Origin: Isoetes taiwanensis
Taxonomy: Eukaryota > Streptophyta > Lycopodiopsida > Isoetales > Isoetaceae
Direction of reading: 5' to 3'
DNA length: 64,000 bases
NCBI GenBank assembly: GCA_021234155.1
Contig: JAJEKV010000006.1
Span: forward strand, 10,013,003-10,077,002
This document shows positions 53,837 to 64,000 of the stretch, piece by piece (the first letter of the stretch is position 1; every line of letters starts with the position of its first letter). The notes below the pieces were generated by a model. The model searched no databases, was not told where the DNA came from, and saw only the letters and a program-made list of their open reading frames with translations. The position numbers and the translations under genes were made by a program.

Positions 53837-54366
53837 TGTTGATAAGTCAGAATAATATTATCTGATAATGATGGTAAACCTATGACTAGTTAAGCTATGT
53901 CTAGTGGTTGCTAACCTATTCATAGTGCATGGTTAAAGGATAAATGGTCTTAACCATATGTCAATGGTTAAGTTAATATGTTCGAATGTTAGAGGGAAAT
54001 AGCCTTTCTATTTGAGTTGTCAAATGGCATTGAGCCATGTTGTTCTCTCGATCTCGGTGGTGGCAAAACCGTCGGACCACTTGGATCTCGGTTGCCTAAC
54101 CGCCGGATCAACCAGGTTATTAATATCTGAGCTGTGATCTGGCTTCGAGTGAGCCGGATCTGCATCAATAACTCGAAAGAAGTAATGGTCAATGCATGAA
54201 TAGTATTCGGGTCAATACCCCAGCTACAGTAACTATTGTTAATGGTCTCTATGGTTTAAGTTGCATTTTGTGAATAATCTAGTTGAATGGCATGATTAAC
54301 TAGATCGTGTTGATTGAAGAAGATTATTATCTCACATATATTGGTTGTACTATTGATCTAACAACA
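53837..54366 (+). repeat. copia 3' LTR
   Basis: 530 bp, TGTTG to CAACA; a 32-bp segment near 53935-53966 is absent from the 5' LTR. Confidence 0.93.
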
Positions 54367-54573
54367 TTTCCACTACTTTGGTGTACAAGGCTACAAAAGT
54401 AGGCTTGTACAGTGACGTGTCCCAGAAATATAAATACTATTGATTAACTAGATCTTGTTGATTGAAGAAGATTATTATCTCACATATATTGGTTGTACTA
54501 TTGATCTAACAACATTTCCACCTACTTTGGACTACAAGGCTACTAAAGTAGGCTTGTACAGTGACGTGTCCCA
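54294..54573 (+). repeat. 148-bp tandem duplication over LTR end and flank
   Basis: The last 73 bp of the copia 3' LTR plus about 75 bp of flank is repeated immediately (units start at 54294 and 54442). It must postdate the copia insertion. Confidence 0.9.
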
Positions 54574-54616
54574 GAAATATACGTATTTATAGCGTATATT
54601 TTAGGGGAACGTCACA
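54367..54616 (-). repeat. family-A LTR, right piece
   Basis: Continues the LTR from 48474 and matches 60430-60528; ends ACGTCACA at 54616. It includes the duplicated segment described above. Confidence 0.8.
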
Positions 54617-56110
54617 CCGACCGTTGGATTCTCCGTTCAAGAACCCTTTTTGGAGAAGGTCCAAAAGATTCCAAGTTCGGTCCGGGGGAACTTATCAAAC
54701 AGCGAAGCGTCCTGCAGGCGACCGTGCAGAAGCCAGAGTGTTTTGTCGTTCGGGCACTATGGAGGCTTTGGAATGGTGATTCAACTTTGCCAAGTCACCC
54801 AGAATAGCAAAATCACCCTAGAAATCAAGCTACACAGTCATGTTTGCAAAAGAAAGAACACTTACACCCCACACGACAGTATTCAGCATCCACATCTTAG
54901 GTCAATTAACTACGCGAGTGCTGGACATGAGCTACTTTAGTCTTTCTTGGAGGAGGAGTGGTCTTCTGGCCACGAAACTTGGTCCCCAGGGCAAAATTGA
55001 TGTTCTGAGTCCATTGGCAGAGCCAAATCACAGTTTCGGAGAGGGGACGTTGTTCGTCCATCCCCAAGGCCTTGTGGAGTGGACTTTTGGGGCAAGCAGC
55101 TTCCGGGGGGTTTTTAGGGTCCGTTCTCTGGTGTCAACACCCTTCCTCTACGTCAAGACACATGCAAGGTCCTGGTCGAATCTGACAAGGATCGGACCTC
55201 TGAAATGTAAATCCTGTGAGTTGCCAAGTTCTTGAAGGGTTTCTGTTTTGGGGGCCAATTTGTGGTCTCTTGCACTTGGAGCGTGGCCGAGAAGCTGCAG
55301 TTGAGAATGTGAAGCAATGGGAACTGACTGAATGGTGTTTGGATCTGTCCTCCTCCTGATATGGCAATTAGAAGTCGAGGGCCGCTTTTGCAGTAGCAAG
55401 ATATTTATAAATTCGTAATTAATGCATAGTACGAAATTAAATTCTGACTTTTTGTCTGCTGGCTTCCAGATTCATCACCAACATATGCCCAATTATTCGA
55501 ATTTTTGGAGAAGGTCTAAATCAAAGAGTTAGCATTAAAATGGTTCGGCAGCCCGTTGTGGGGCAGTCGTTCCCCAAGTCAAACAAGGCCATGACCTTGC
55601 ACAGCCGCCTCACAACAGGAGAGATTCTGGACCCCAGTAGGCGGGATCCAGAAAAGTTCCCAAGGCAAGCCTTTCCTGGCAACGCTCCTCCGAGGGACCA
55701 TATGCTAATGATCACCCTCCCAGAGCTCGGTTCCCCTATCAGACCATTGAATCCTCCATTCAAGGGTTCTTCTTCGAGAAGGTCTAAAAGATTCCACGAT
55801 CGGTCCAGGGAAACTTATCAAACAGGGAAGCGTCCTGTGGGTGACCGTGTATAAACCAGAGAGTTTTGTCGTTCGGACACCAAGGAGGCTCTGAAATGGC
55901 GATTCAACTTCGCCAATTCGTCTAGAATAGCGAAATTACCCTAGGGAGCAGGTTATATGATCAGTTTTGCAAAAAAAAGTAACACTTATACCCTACACAA
56001 CAGTATTCAGCATTCACATCCTAGGCCAATTGACTACGAGAGTGCTGGACATGAGCTATTTTGGCACTTTTTGGAGGAGGAGTGATCTTCTGGCCACAAA
56101 ACCTGGTCAC
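54617..56110. repeat. diverged 0.37-kb direct repeats
   Basis: 54617-54995 and 55742-56105 match in order: TTCAAG..., GAGAAGGTC(C/T)AAAAGATTCC, AACTTATCAAACAG, GTTTTGTCGTTCGG, GTGCTGGACATGAGCTA and TTTGGAGGAGGAGTG. 0.75 kb of other sequence separates them. No coding sequence. Possibly interior of a non-autonomous family-A element. Confidence 0.7.
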
Positions 56111-57130
56111 GGTTCTGGAGAGGGGGCTTCCATTATATAAACGTTTTCTACTTTTAGCATGACTTGCTGCTTTACAACTACATGTTTTTTGCTTTTAGCG
56201 TGACTTGTAATTAGCTAGTTCAATGTGGTTTTGACAACTATAAGGCCTGCCATTGCTCTACGGAAATGAATATCAGATTACATTCTCCCGTTCTTCATTT
56301 ATTCCATAATGTTATTGGCGCAATTTAGGTCCTCTTTACATAGACAAGTGTTATCTTAAACCCAACATTTACCCTATTTAATTTAGGGTTGGCTGAATTT
56401 GAGAACCATGTTATGTTCACATATACGAGTTTTGTTGTTGTGCCTCTCCCAAAAAGTCGCATTCCTATCTAGTTTAACTTGGTACATGCATTATGCCAAG
56501 GACCTTATTGGCTCAATACCATGTGGCTTGTCGTTTGCGTGCTTGCACGATCCAATTCCATCTACTTGTATTGTGATAAAGATTCTCATATTGGATTTCA
56601 AATGGGGGTTCTTTAATTACTATCCAAATTACTATCTCTAATTCTCATTACTCATCCACATTACATTAGTAGTAATTAATTCTACATTGATATTCTTGCT
56701 CTTACAGCCATGCACCATCCTATAGTACTAGGATGCAGGTTTAGCTCAATTTTAGGCTATCTAGCAACTTATTTCATGTTATCTAGCAACTTATTTCATG
56801 TTATCTAGCAACTTATTTCATGTTAATCCGACACCTTTAAGCAAAAAAATAGGCAACCGGGTTACTCTGCACGAAAGGGGTCTACATTCTCAACACAAAG
56901 GGATTTGGTGCCGTGTGATCCGAGAGGGTCAATCTTGGCAATTTGATAACATTTTTAGGAATTTAAAATTCTAGGATGCAAGATTTGCATGGTTTTAAGC
57001 CATCTAGCAACTTTTCTCATGTCGATCCGACAAATTTAAGTACAGATAAGGCCAAACCAGGATATTCCGCGCGAAAGGGGTCTGTGTTCTCAACGTAGAG
57101 GCCTCTGGCGTGATTTGACCCGAGTTGACT
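56111..57130. repeat. diverged repeats in non-coding sequence
   Basis: 56728-56928 and 56971-57128 share CTAGGATGCA, ATCTAGCAACTT, ATCCGACA, GCACGAAAGGGGTCT-like and GAGTTGAC-like elements. In the first copy a 21-bp unit ATCTAGCAACTTATTTCATGT is tripled (56759-56823). No gene. (TA)n follows at 57170. Confidence 0.6.
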
Positions 57131-58262
57131 TTTTTTTTTTTCTAATTCTATCATTCATTCTAGGAATATATATATATATATACAAGCTCAAAATCTTATG
57201 CAAAGATTCTTAAATTTTATCTTTTCTAATCCTCTATGCCAAATTCATGTCCTTGAGCATAATGGTCATCCTCTTGGCATGAATGATGCAGATCTTGACC
57301 TCCTTGAAAAGTTGAGAATGCTCCGCTCTGCTTCAGCCGCTTCCTGGCAAGACCCCACCATCGTTGATATAACTCGGTAGTCTATCTTGAACTCCTGCAT
57401 AATCCCTCGATGTAGGCACTCGAAAGAGCATCAGATTGGTGCACCGTTGGTAGTGCCAGATCTCCCGAAAATTTCTACTGTGCTTGCAATTTGACCCATG
57501 GCAGACTTTCTTCGGAGAATCGGGTCGAGGTGATGGAGGCTTGCTTTTCGACCTTGGTAGGCCGCCTTTGACTGCCCTCAACACTTTGCTTCCAGTACCG
57601 GTAATTATGTCAAATCCATCGGTGGAGATAAATCTTGTATGCTGCCTTCTTCTTCCCTTACTCAATGTCTTGCTTCAGCTTAAATGGCTTCTCGCTCATC
57701 TTATACTTCTTGGTCGTCTTCTTGGGTGGCTTGGGCTGCACTAGATATGGTGGTCGAGTGTAGGCTTCGTCTTTTCTTCGGCTTCCTCCTCCTCCCCTTC
57801 CTCAGCTTCTTGTTCTCCCTCTTGTTGGTGCGGTTCTTCCTCCTCGGACTCGTCCTCCTCCAGTTCGTCCGATTGTGGTTCTCTAATAACCATACTATCT
57901 TTATGCCTCTTTCTTTGCTTCTCCCTTGCCTATCTCTTTTCCTGCCTTTCGGCCACTTTCTCCTTGCCCTTCCTTTTCTTTCGCGTTGCTTACTCCTCTT
58001 GCTGCTCTTCCTGCTGCTATGGTGCTGTGGTTGCTCCTGTTGCCGAGGTTGCTCCTGTTGCTTGCTCTTCACCTTCAAAAACAAATGCTACGATCTGCAT
58101 TTCTCCCGAGCCTTGCGATCATTCGTTCGGATTACTAGGTTGCTGCTCCTTTAAGAGTGATATGATTCGTCTGAAAAGCTTAACTAAGTTTGTCACCTGG
58201 CCTAGGTCGCAGGGCCTCAGGAATTTGTTTGCCGCCGCCCCCGAGAGTGCTTCAATATTCAG
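57131..58262 (-). other. acidic/basic low-complexity region, possible old gag
   Basis: The stretch 57770-58080 is pyrimidine-rich on the plus strand. On the minus strand one frame is strongly basic (127 aa at 58084-57701) and another strongly acidic (SDELEEDESEEEEPHQQEGE). Left of it is a 110-aa minus frame (57665-57333). They could be the remains of a gag-like ORF of the family-A element, but I recognise no domain. Confidence 0.25.
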
Positions 58263-58469
58263 GTGCAAGCCGAGGCTTCCAATCTTCCTGGCTACCTGTT
58301 TGGTCCTCCGTACAATTTAGTTTCATTGATATCGGCCTTTTCGAGGGCTCTTGCCTCCATTGATGGTCGATTGTATTTGGTCGATCTCGCAACTGTTTGT
58401 CCGTTGCGCAGCTTTGAAGATTATCTTAAAACTTGCCTTACAAGGATAAAGGAGAGGTTCAAGCTATAA
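58263..58469 (+). other. unassigned plus-strand ORF
   Basis: 68 aa with protein-like composition (NLPGYLFGPPYNLVSLISAF, RSFEDYLKTCLTRIKERF). The open frame begins upstream of its first ATG. No family recognised; opposite in strand to the presumed element. Confidence 0.25.
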
Positions 58470-58899
58470 TTTGGGAACTTCTAAAGAGTGGGGGTGCTTC
58501 CAAAGGTTTTAATGGCTACTTTTCTTAAGAGTCAATGTATAACTATGAGTTATTAATTAAGGTATTTTCTTTGATCAGTCTAACTATTTCTCGAAATTTC
58601 CCTATTTCTTTTGGGCCAAATATTGGTCATTTCGTGCCATTTTCTTTCAAGCTTTCTTTTGAGCAATTTCGCGTTCAATTTTCACTTGAAAAATGTGGTT
58701 CATGAACAACTTGAGCTTAATTACTAGAAGGTTTCTTTTGACTATATTATTTCTACCATCTAAACTATAATTTAATCTAATTACGACCCTGCTAATGGGA
58801 AAAAAAGTTTCTCCCACTTTTCGCAGTTCAAGACTGGAATTTTCAATCTACCTATTCAGGATCATGGCCAGCACTGGGTCTTGGTCAACCAAGATCATT
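58470..58899. other. no gene seen
   Basis: AT-rich; leads to the primer site at 58900. Confidence 0.35.
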
Positions 58900-58911
58900 G
58901 CTCTGATACCA
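58900..58911 (-). promoter_or_regulatory. primer binding site, tRNA-Met (family A)
   Basis: GCTCTGATACCA one base before the LTR start TGTGATGC. It shows that the family-A element is read right to left and that its interior lies to the left. Confidence 0.85.
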
Positions 58912-58912
58912 T

Positions 58913-60528
58913 TGTGATGCTCCCCACCAAATATACGATGCCCCGTTGTACATCTCATGGGAAATTCCCCATCCAGCCCTCCGACCACATGGGCCCTCCG
59001 TCTATCCTGCACCTAAGATATCCCTGGTGCAGGAAGGGGACACGAAGGTGTCTTGCGCGCCCTTCCCCTATGGGCTCCTATAACAGCAGAAGCATAACAT
59101 AATGTCAGCACTAACGATAACAATACATCCAACTACCACGAAGGGTAGCGCATCCGTACAACCATAGATACATCAAAGATAATAACATACCATCAAGCAT
59201 ATGAGATCCTACCCAAGCTCAGACTCGTAAGGGAAGTTGATTGTCGGCTAGGCCTCAAGATAGAGCAGACCGAGATACAACAATGGTGGGGTTGGCTATA
59301 GACAATGTCTAGGGTTGACCACTCCATCCGCCCCTCCTATGCATACTTTGCAGACGGGCTAAATCAGGCTCTGGCGTGACTATAACTTGCCGGAGACGTA
59401 GTCTCATGGTATCACCCATTGGGACTACTCGGGGTTACATCTCCCCGGCCCGATGAGGTAGGAAGGGTTCCATCTCCCCTTCCCAAGGACTAGTGGCTCC
59501 AGGGGTGGCTAGAGAATCATGGCGACACACAATTTGTACCCGAATGAACTTCCCAAAACAAGAGTCAGGCCGACACCTGCGACTCTTGAGAGTCAGGGTG
59601 ACACCATTGACCCATGAAATGTCAGGACCATACCTGGCCCACACGAAGTGACCGACCATAGGCCTAGCCCACTATGGGTCCCCAGTAGCCGCGCTCAACA
59701 GGGACCTCACTCCGCGTTGCCATTAGTCTCATTGTATGGAACCCACCCATAGCCAGGTGGGATTCTATGCACAGACCGCATCTAATAGGAACTAAGGGGT
59801 CTGAACTAGGAGCATCATCTAGATAATGGCTACTAAGTCTCTACCCCCTTCCCAATACACAAGAAGTGCAAACATAAGATCAACAATCATCATACATCAA
59901 CGTAACATGACATCTAATCCTACACACATGCATCCGCCTACTTGTTAGAGTTCCTTGCTTAGAGTTCGAAATCTAGATTGGAGGTTCTAGGAAGGCTCTA
60001 CTAGCAAGATAAAATACTAGCTCATCTGAAATCCTAGGTTCCATGTGATCTACCTATGAAGCTACTCTGAATACCTGCTCCAGACGAACTCCCTCCAACT
60101 CCTGGGGTCCCCATGACTTGCTGACAAGTCGGGGTGGTTCCTGCTCCCTCCGATGAGCGCACTGCCTTGGAGCTATCAATCTGAGCTGCGCCGCAATGAA
60201 TGGTATTTGAAACGCAGTTCCGAGCAAAGAAAAGGTCTCAAGGCAGATGGGGCCAAAAATGGCCTAGGGTTAGGGTTAGGGCATTTATAGGTTAAGGTTC
60301 CATGTTACTGCCACGTGGCTCCAATGGGGTGCTTCCATGTGGCTGGACAATAGGGTGAGGCCATGTGGAAATGACCTTATGCCTAAGGTTGGCAAAGTTA
60401 TATGAATAACTTAGTCATGCTCCCTTTTCCATCTATTATGGTGTACAAGGCTACTAAAGTAGACTTGTACGGTGCCGTGGCCCAAAAATATACATATTTA
60501 TAGCATATATTTTAGGGGACGTCATACA
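58913..60528 (-). repeat. family-A LTR, uninterrupted copy
   Basis: 1616 bp, TGTGATGC to ACGTCATACA. It is the unbroken reference for the interrupted copy (28440-54616) and for the diverged solo LTR (44306-45883). It holds the empty sites for the gypsy (59826-59840) and copia (60421-60440) insertions. With the interrupted LTR it may bound one non-autonomous element with a 4.3-kb interior. Confidence 0.8.
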
Positions 60529-61063
60529 GATCTGGCTGTCTCTTGCTCTGCCGCCACAACTGAGTCTGCATTTGCCTCTGCATCCGCTATCAGCAAATAG
60601 GAATTGTACCTCTGCGCAGTCTCTTAGTATTGCTAGGGTTGTCCATGGCATTAAAAAAGCCTTATGTATTGTATCAAAACCCTCTTGTTTTTGGATCTTT
60701 AACATCTTTGGCTGCAATAGAGTACAAGATAGGTATAGGGATCTGACTTCTTTGACATTTCAAAAGATATGAGTTGAACCTTTCTGCATAATGGTTTATG
60801 CTCTCACTAGAGTGAATGCAAAAGATCTATAATCTCTTGGGACACAAAAAACTTTCCAAACCTTGCCAAGAATTTCTGCAGAAGAGCATCATAAATGTTA
60901 GTTTTCATAATTGAACATGATCACACCATGCACTTACTTCATCCGCCCTCATAGCTTTTTTTAATTCAGAAAACGAATAGGCTTTCTTGTAACCATAGTC
61001 TTGGTAGTATTCCTCAAAAGAATTTTAGGTAGTGATTTGCATCCATACTTGGTTAAAAGATAG
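60529..61063. other. no gene seen
   Basis: No recognisable feature; probably LINE upstream sequence. Confidence 0.3.
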
Positions 61064-61860
61064 GTGGTGGCACAGGTAAACTCAACTCAAAGTAACAAGA
61101 GGAAAGAAATAACTGAATGGAAAAGGAAAGTCCAATTCATGGAAGACCTGACCAAGGTTAAGGCTTTGAACAATCCACACTTTCAAGAGAAGGAGGTTAT
61201 GGATCCCAATGCCTTAATTGTGACTCCAACATATGAACTGAAAGCAAAAACCCTTACAATCCAAGAATCTGATAATCCTCTAATCGATGCCTATTTGTAC
61301 TCTGATGAATTTTTGGAAAAACGGGAAATGGGAGATCCCAATTTTCTGGAAAGTTCTTCCCCAGCTGCTCAATCCCTCCTCCCAGCTATGGAACTGTTTA
61401 TAGGAGGGACAGATGATAAGTTGGTGCTACCAACAAATTTGGAGGTTGCTGAATCCCCTAAGGCAGAACCTCAGATATGCTCGAGAAGATCTTTGCTGAA
61501 AAATTTGAAATTCTTGGTGGCACGGGAGATAAGGATCAGTATGAATTTAGGGCCTTGGAGGTCTCCCATGTCCCCTTGACAAATGAAGCTAAGGGTGAGG
61601 CCAAGTGTGAAGCCCCCTCACCAAGCAAAGAATCCTTTGCTATTGAGTTCAAAACTCCTGCAGTCCAGATAAGAGATCTGCACAATTCTTCTACCAGACT
61701 ATATGGGAAATCTTGTGAAGAAGAGGAAGGGGAGCCTGGAGAGGAAGACGAGAAAGGGGATATTTTCTTTACCCCCTTGCCAGAAAAAAATAAAAGGCAG
61801 AGGAAGGTCTATGTTCCTAATGCACATGGGCCAATTACCAAGAGCAGCAAATCCAAATGA
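61064..61860 (+). pseudogene. LINE/L1 ORF1, C-terminal part
   Basis: Plus strand, two frames joined by a frameshift near 61480-61500. Charged, Pro/Ser/Glu-rich sequence (KRKEITEWKRKVQFMEDLTK, GEPGEEDEKGDIFFTPLPEK) ends at TGA 61858-61860 in ATGA, where the A of the stop region overlaps the ATG of the endonuclease frame. Position before an L1 endonuclease marks it as ORF1 tail. No zinc knuckle is left in this copy. Confidence 0.55.
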
Positions 61861-62250
61861 AGATAGTCACTTGAAATGTCAGAGACAGCAAGGGTCCCGT
61901 TAAAAGGAAACGAGCTCTAATTACACTTAAAAAAATGACGGCAGATATCATCCTCATTCGAGAACATAGGCTCCCTCCTTTTGAAGCCTCTAATTTGGAG
62001 CGCTGGATCTTCCCCAGTAGTGGCTCTGTTTGGGCACTAGCCCATCCTCTGGGAGATGGCAAATAACCTTTCTGGAAGTCAAATATGAGAAATTAGGGAT
62101 AATCAATATCTATGCTTGAGGTACAATGGAAAGAATTGGCAGACTAGATCGTTGTACAACACAATATCAACAATTAGCTGCTGAGTGGAGACTTCAAGAA
62201 TACATCCTCTTGGGAGCAGAAAGCATGGAAGAAATTGAATATGTCAAAAA
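61857..62250 (+). pseudogene. LINE/L1 ORF2 endonuclease fragment
   Basis: The frame from ATG 61857 reads MKIVT, TGA where TGG is expected, NVRDSKGPVKRK, then LKKMTADIILIREHRLPPFE and ERWIFPSSGSVWA, the N-terminal motifs of the apurinic-type endonuclease (normally MKIVTWNVRG and QEHRL). Further remnants are IINIYA, MERIGRLDR and LLGA near 62095-62220. The catalytic glutamate of the QEH motif is kept. Reverse transcriptase is absent. Confidence 0.75.
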
Positions 62251-63290
62251 ATGAGACAAGAGGATATGCAATGCCATCTGGATGCCCTAGACATATTCTG
62301 CCATGACACTGGCGTGCATATCAATTTGGCCAAGATTACGGTGATCCATCACTCATCTTCACCTCAACCAAGGCCTCCATTATTCATTACCAGGCGCAGA
62401 ATATGGAGGTGACACCCAATTTGGGGGAGTTTCCTTCTACAATGTACTGCGACACTTCCATCCGCTTGCGAGTGGCAGCGACTTAAAAACACTGTATGTA
62501 ATGCAAAACAACAGTTCATCGAGCAAAGTTGCATGATTGGCAGGCCCATCAGTCGCTATTTAGGGTCTTACGCATCCTTCTATATAGACTCGAAGTCTCG
62601 GGCCCAGTGGTATTTCTGGCTACCTAGAATGACTTGTAGGTGTAGAAAGACGAGAAAGACTTCTTGGCATGGGCACTGGGAGTGATATTTGTAGTCCCAT
62701 ATCAAATCCTGCTGCAGGGGACAGGTTTCTTGCCTCTTCCGAGGGCAACCCTTGATCACCACATCATCTACTTTTAGAATGTGGATAATATAAACGATGC
62801 TTGTCACAACTTGGTTTACACCGTGGCAATGAGGCCACAATGCCTTAAGGCCTACTGGAAGGAAAGAGAGCTCAGTGGCTAGCCAGATGAAATGTGCAAA
62901 TGGGTGCAAACAGAAGCGGATCGCCATAGCTTGAGGCAGCATCTTGACGCTTGATTCCTCAGTAAGCTTTGGGATTCCAGTGCCCTTGAACAAGTTAAGA
63001 CAACATATTATGAAATCCCACAATAGAACGGGACCCACAATGCTACTTGCTACAACATGTCAAAAACAGGCATAATGAAGGGGAAGCGACGAAGGAGCAC
63101 CTAAGGTAAAGTCATGAACATCTAGGGGAAAGGTGATGGATCGATCTGGGGAAGGCCCAAACCCTGGCCATGCCGGTATGGTAGGACCAGGGGACAAAGT
63201 TTCTGAAACTAAAATCAACCAAAAATGATGGAAAGGGATGTGGGGTTAAAAAACCTCTTTTTTGCATGTGGGGATTGACTGATACCAATA
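62251..63290. other. unassigned; probable LINE junction and 5' region
   Basis: No recognised gene. A 152-aa minus-strand frame at 62580-63038 has no motif and probably reflects chance. Confidence 0.3.
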
Positions 63291-64000
63291 ATGGCAGTGG
63301 GTAGCAGAACTAAAATGCAAACCATATCACCGGTTCAAATGCAAAGTCACTTGGTTAATGAAGAACAAAGAGTCATCCTGAGAAGGCAAGAACGGAAGAT
63401 TAAACACGAATTCAAAGGTATTCCTTCTCTACAATACTTCTTTGTGCCGGATAGACTTAAACAGTTACAATCAAAGGTAATAATAGGGTGTACAGATATG
63501 AAGGAGTGAAACTCAGCTTGATTAAAATAGAATTGATGAAACTTGCAAGAATATCGAGATTGTTGGATTATATTAGCTAGACTGGAACTATATATAAGGC
63601 AAATACCCAATTCTACTTCCAGAAGTGGGATCCTAAATTTGACCCCCAGGATTTGGAAAAACTATTTCACCCAGCCTCGTGCTCTGTACAAGGGCTCAAT
63701 CCAAATGTACTGGCATGAGGATATCTTCAAAGAACTTTTCGTGAAGGTTGGTGACTAGATTGGGTGGAAAGTTGTCCCCGAGAGAGCCCCAAGAATTTGG
63801 ATTCAACCAAAGATACTGGAACCCATCCCAAGTTCTATAGAATACAAAGATTTTTTCGGTGAAAACAAAACCCTTAAGTTGAGTTGGCAGGATCTCCCAA
63901 TTTCTTGTAATATATGTGGCCCTCGACTGCATGGCAGAGGTATTTGCCAGGGGAAATGGATAAAAGATAAAAAGATGATATCTGAATTGGTTTGCCTGCC
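63291..64000 (+). pseudogene. LINE/L1 ORF1 with DUF4283-like region, partial
   Basis: A second LINE copy running off the window. Frames combine as FYFQKWDPKFDPQ (63614 on), YWHEDIFKELFVKVGD (63705-63757), a TAG, then GWKVVPERAPRIWIQPKI and LSWQDLPISCNICGPRLHGR. WDPxFDPQ, YWxEDIFKxL and LPxxCNxC are in the order of the DUF4283 domain and zinc knuckle of plant L1 ORF1 proteins, which bind the element RNA. Frameshift near 63650-63700. Confidence 0.6.

Larger units (their letters stand above)
48475..54366 (+). mobile_element. Ty1/copia element
   Basis: 5.9 kb with LTRs of 498 and 530 bp, a tRNA-Met primer site and the order gag, protease, integrase, RT, RNase H that defines copia. TTTCC lies left (48467-48471, separated by TAA) and right (54367-54371). 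The paralogous LTR at 60421-60440 is the empty site (CTTTTCCATCTATTATGG). The LTRs differ by roughly a dozen substitutions by eye plus one 32-bp indel, so it is among the youngest insertions here. At least two frameshifts, two stops and a MITE in gag make it defective. Confidence 0.93.

Noticed and set aside
57701-58084. 127-aa Arg/Lys-rich minus-strand protein as a nuclear gene
   Set aside because: All frames of this pyrimidine-rich block are open; composition alone explains it.
62580-63038. 152-aa minus-strand ORF as a gene
   Set aside because: No motif, no promoter and probably antisense to LINE 5' sequence.

Overview
This is repeat-dominated nuclear DNA from a land plant. I see one convincing host gene, an atypical plant/fungal-type dual-specificity phosphatase at 19717-20331; almost everything else is nested retroelements in decay. 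Fungal-type (Tcn1-like) chromovirus gag and chromodomain remnants, together with an intronless phosphatase, would fit a non-flowering lineage better than a typical angiosperm, but species cannot be read from the window. There are no bacterial or organellar genes, no rRNA and no CRISPR. || Layout. 1-7359: 3' two thirds of a plus-strand Ty3/gypsy element (decayed pol, a small antisense ORF, a long coiled-coil accessory ORF, 3' LTR), inserted into 7360-12678, a minus-oriented non-autonomous element with 2.6-kb LTRs around only 0.4 kb of interior. 12680-13136: a TRIM, abutting 13137-14149, a minus-strand gag. 14150-19000: broken integrase, LTR fragments, small tandem repeats and a terminal-inverted-repeat element. 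19717-20331: the phosphatase. 21086-23640: a 1.3-kb tandem duplication. 23822-24465: integrase tail plus chromodomain. 24466-28440: mostly featureless, with one LINE zinc-knuckle remnant. || 28440-60528 is a nest. A 1.6-kb LTR (family A) was split by a 19.2-kb minus-strand gypsy element (28692-47863, flanked by AAGTC) and by a 5.9-kb Ty1/copia element (48475-54366, TTTCC site duplication). The gypsy element itself received another family-A LTR (44306-45883, duplication CTTAA), a TRIM (34586-35038, duplication AGATT), an ORF1-only LINE-like retroposon (40027-41837) and two tandem unclassified elements with common ends (35390-39015). 54617-58912 may be the interior of a family-A element whose second LTR is 58913-60528. 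60529-64000 holds LINE/L1 remnants. || The most interesting signal is that two different gypsy elements here share the same layout downstream of pol: first a small ORF on the opposite strand, directly behind its own TATA box, then a sense-strand accessory ORF with a coiled coil. The small antisense proteins of the two elements align almost without gaps (I..C.M...DL..C...G...D.W, then HL.W.P and ITS), and in the large element the antisense unit is tandemly duplicated.
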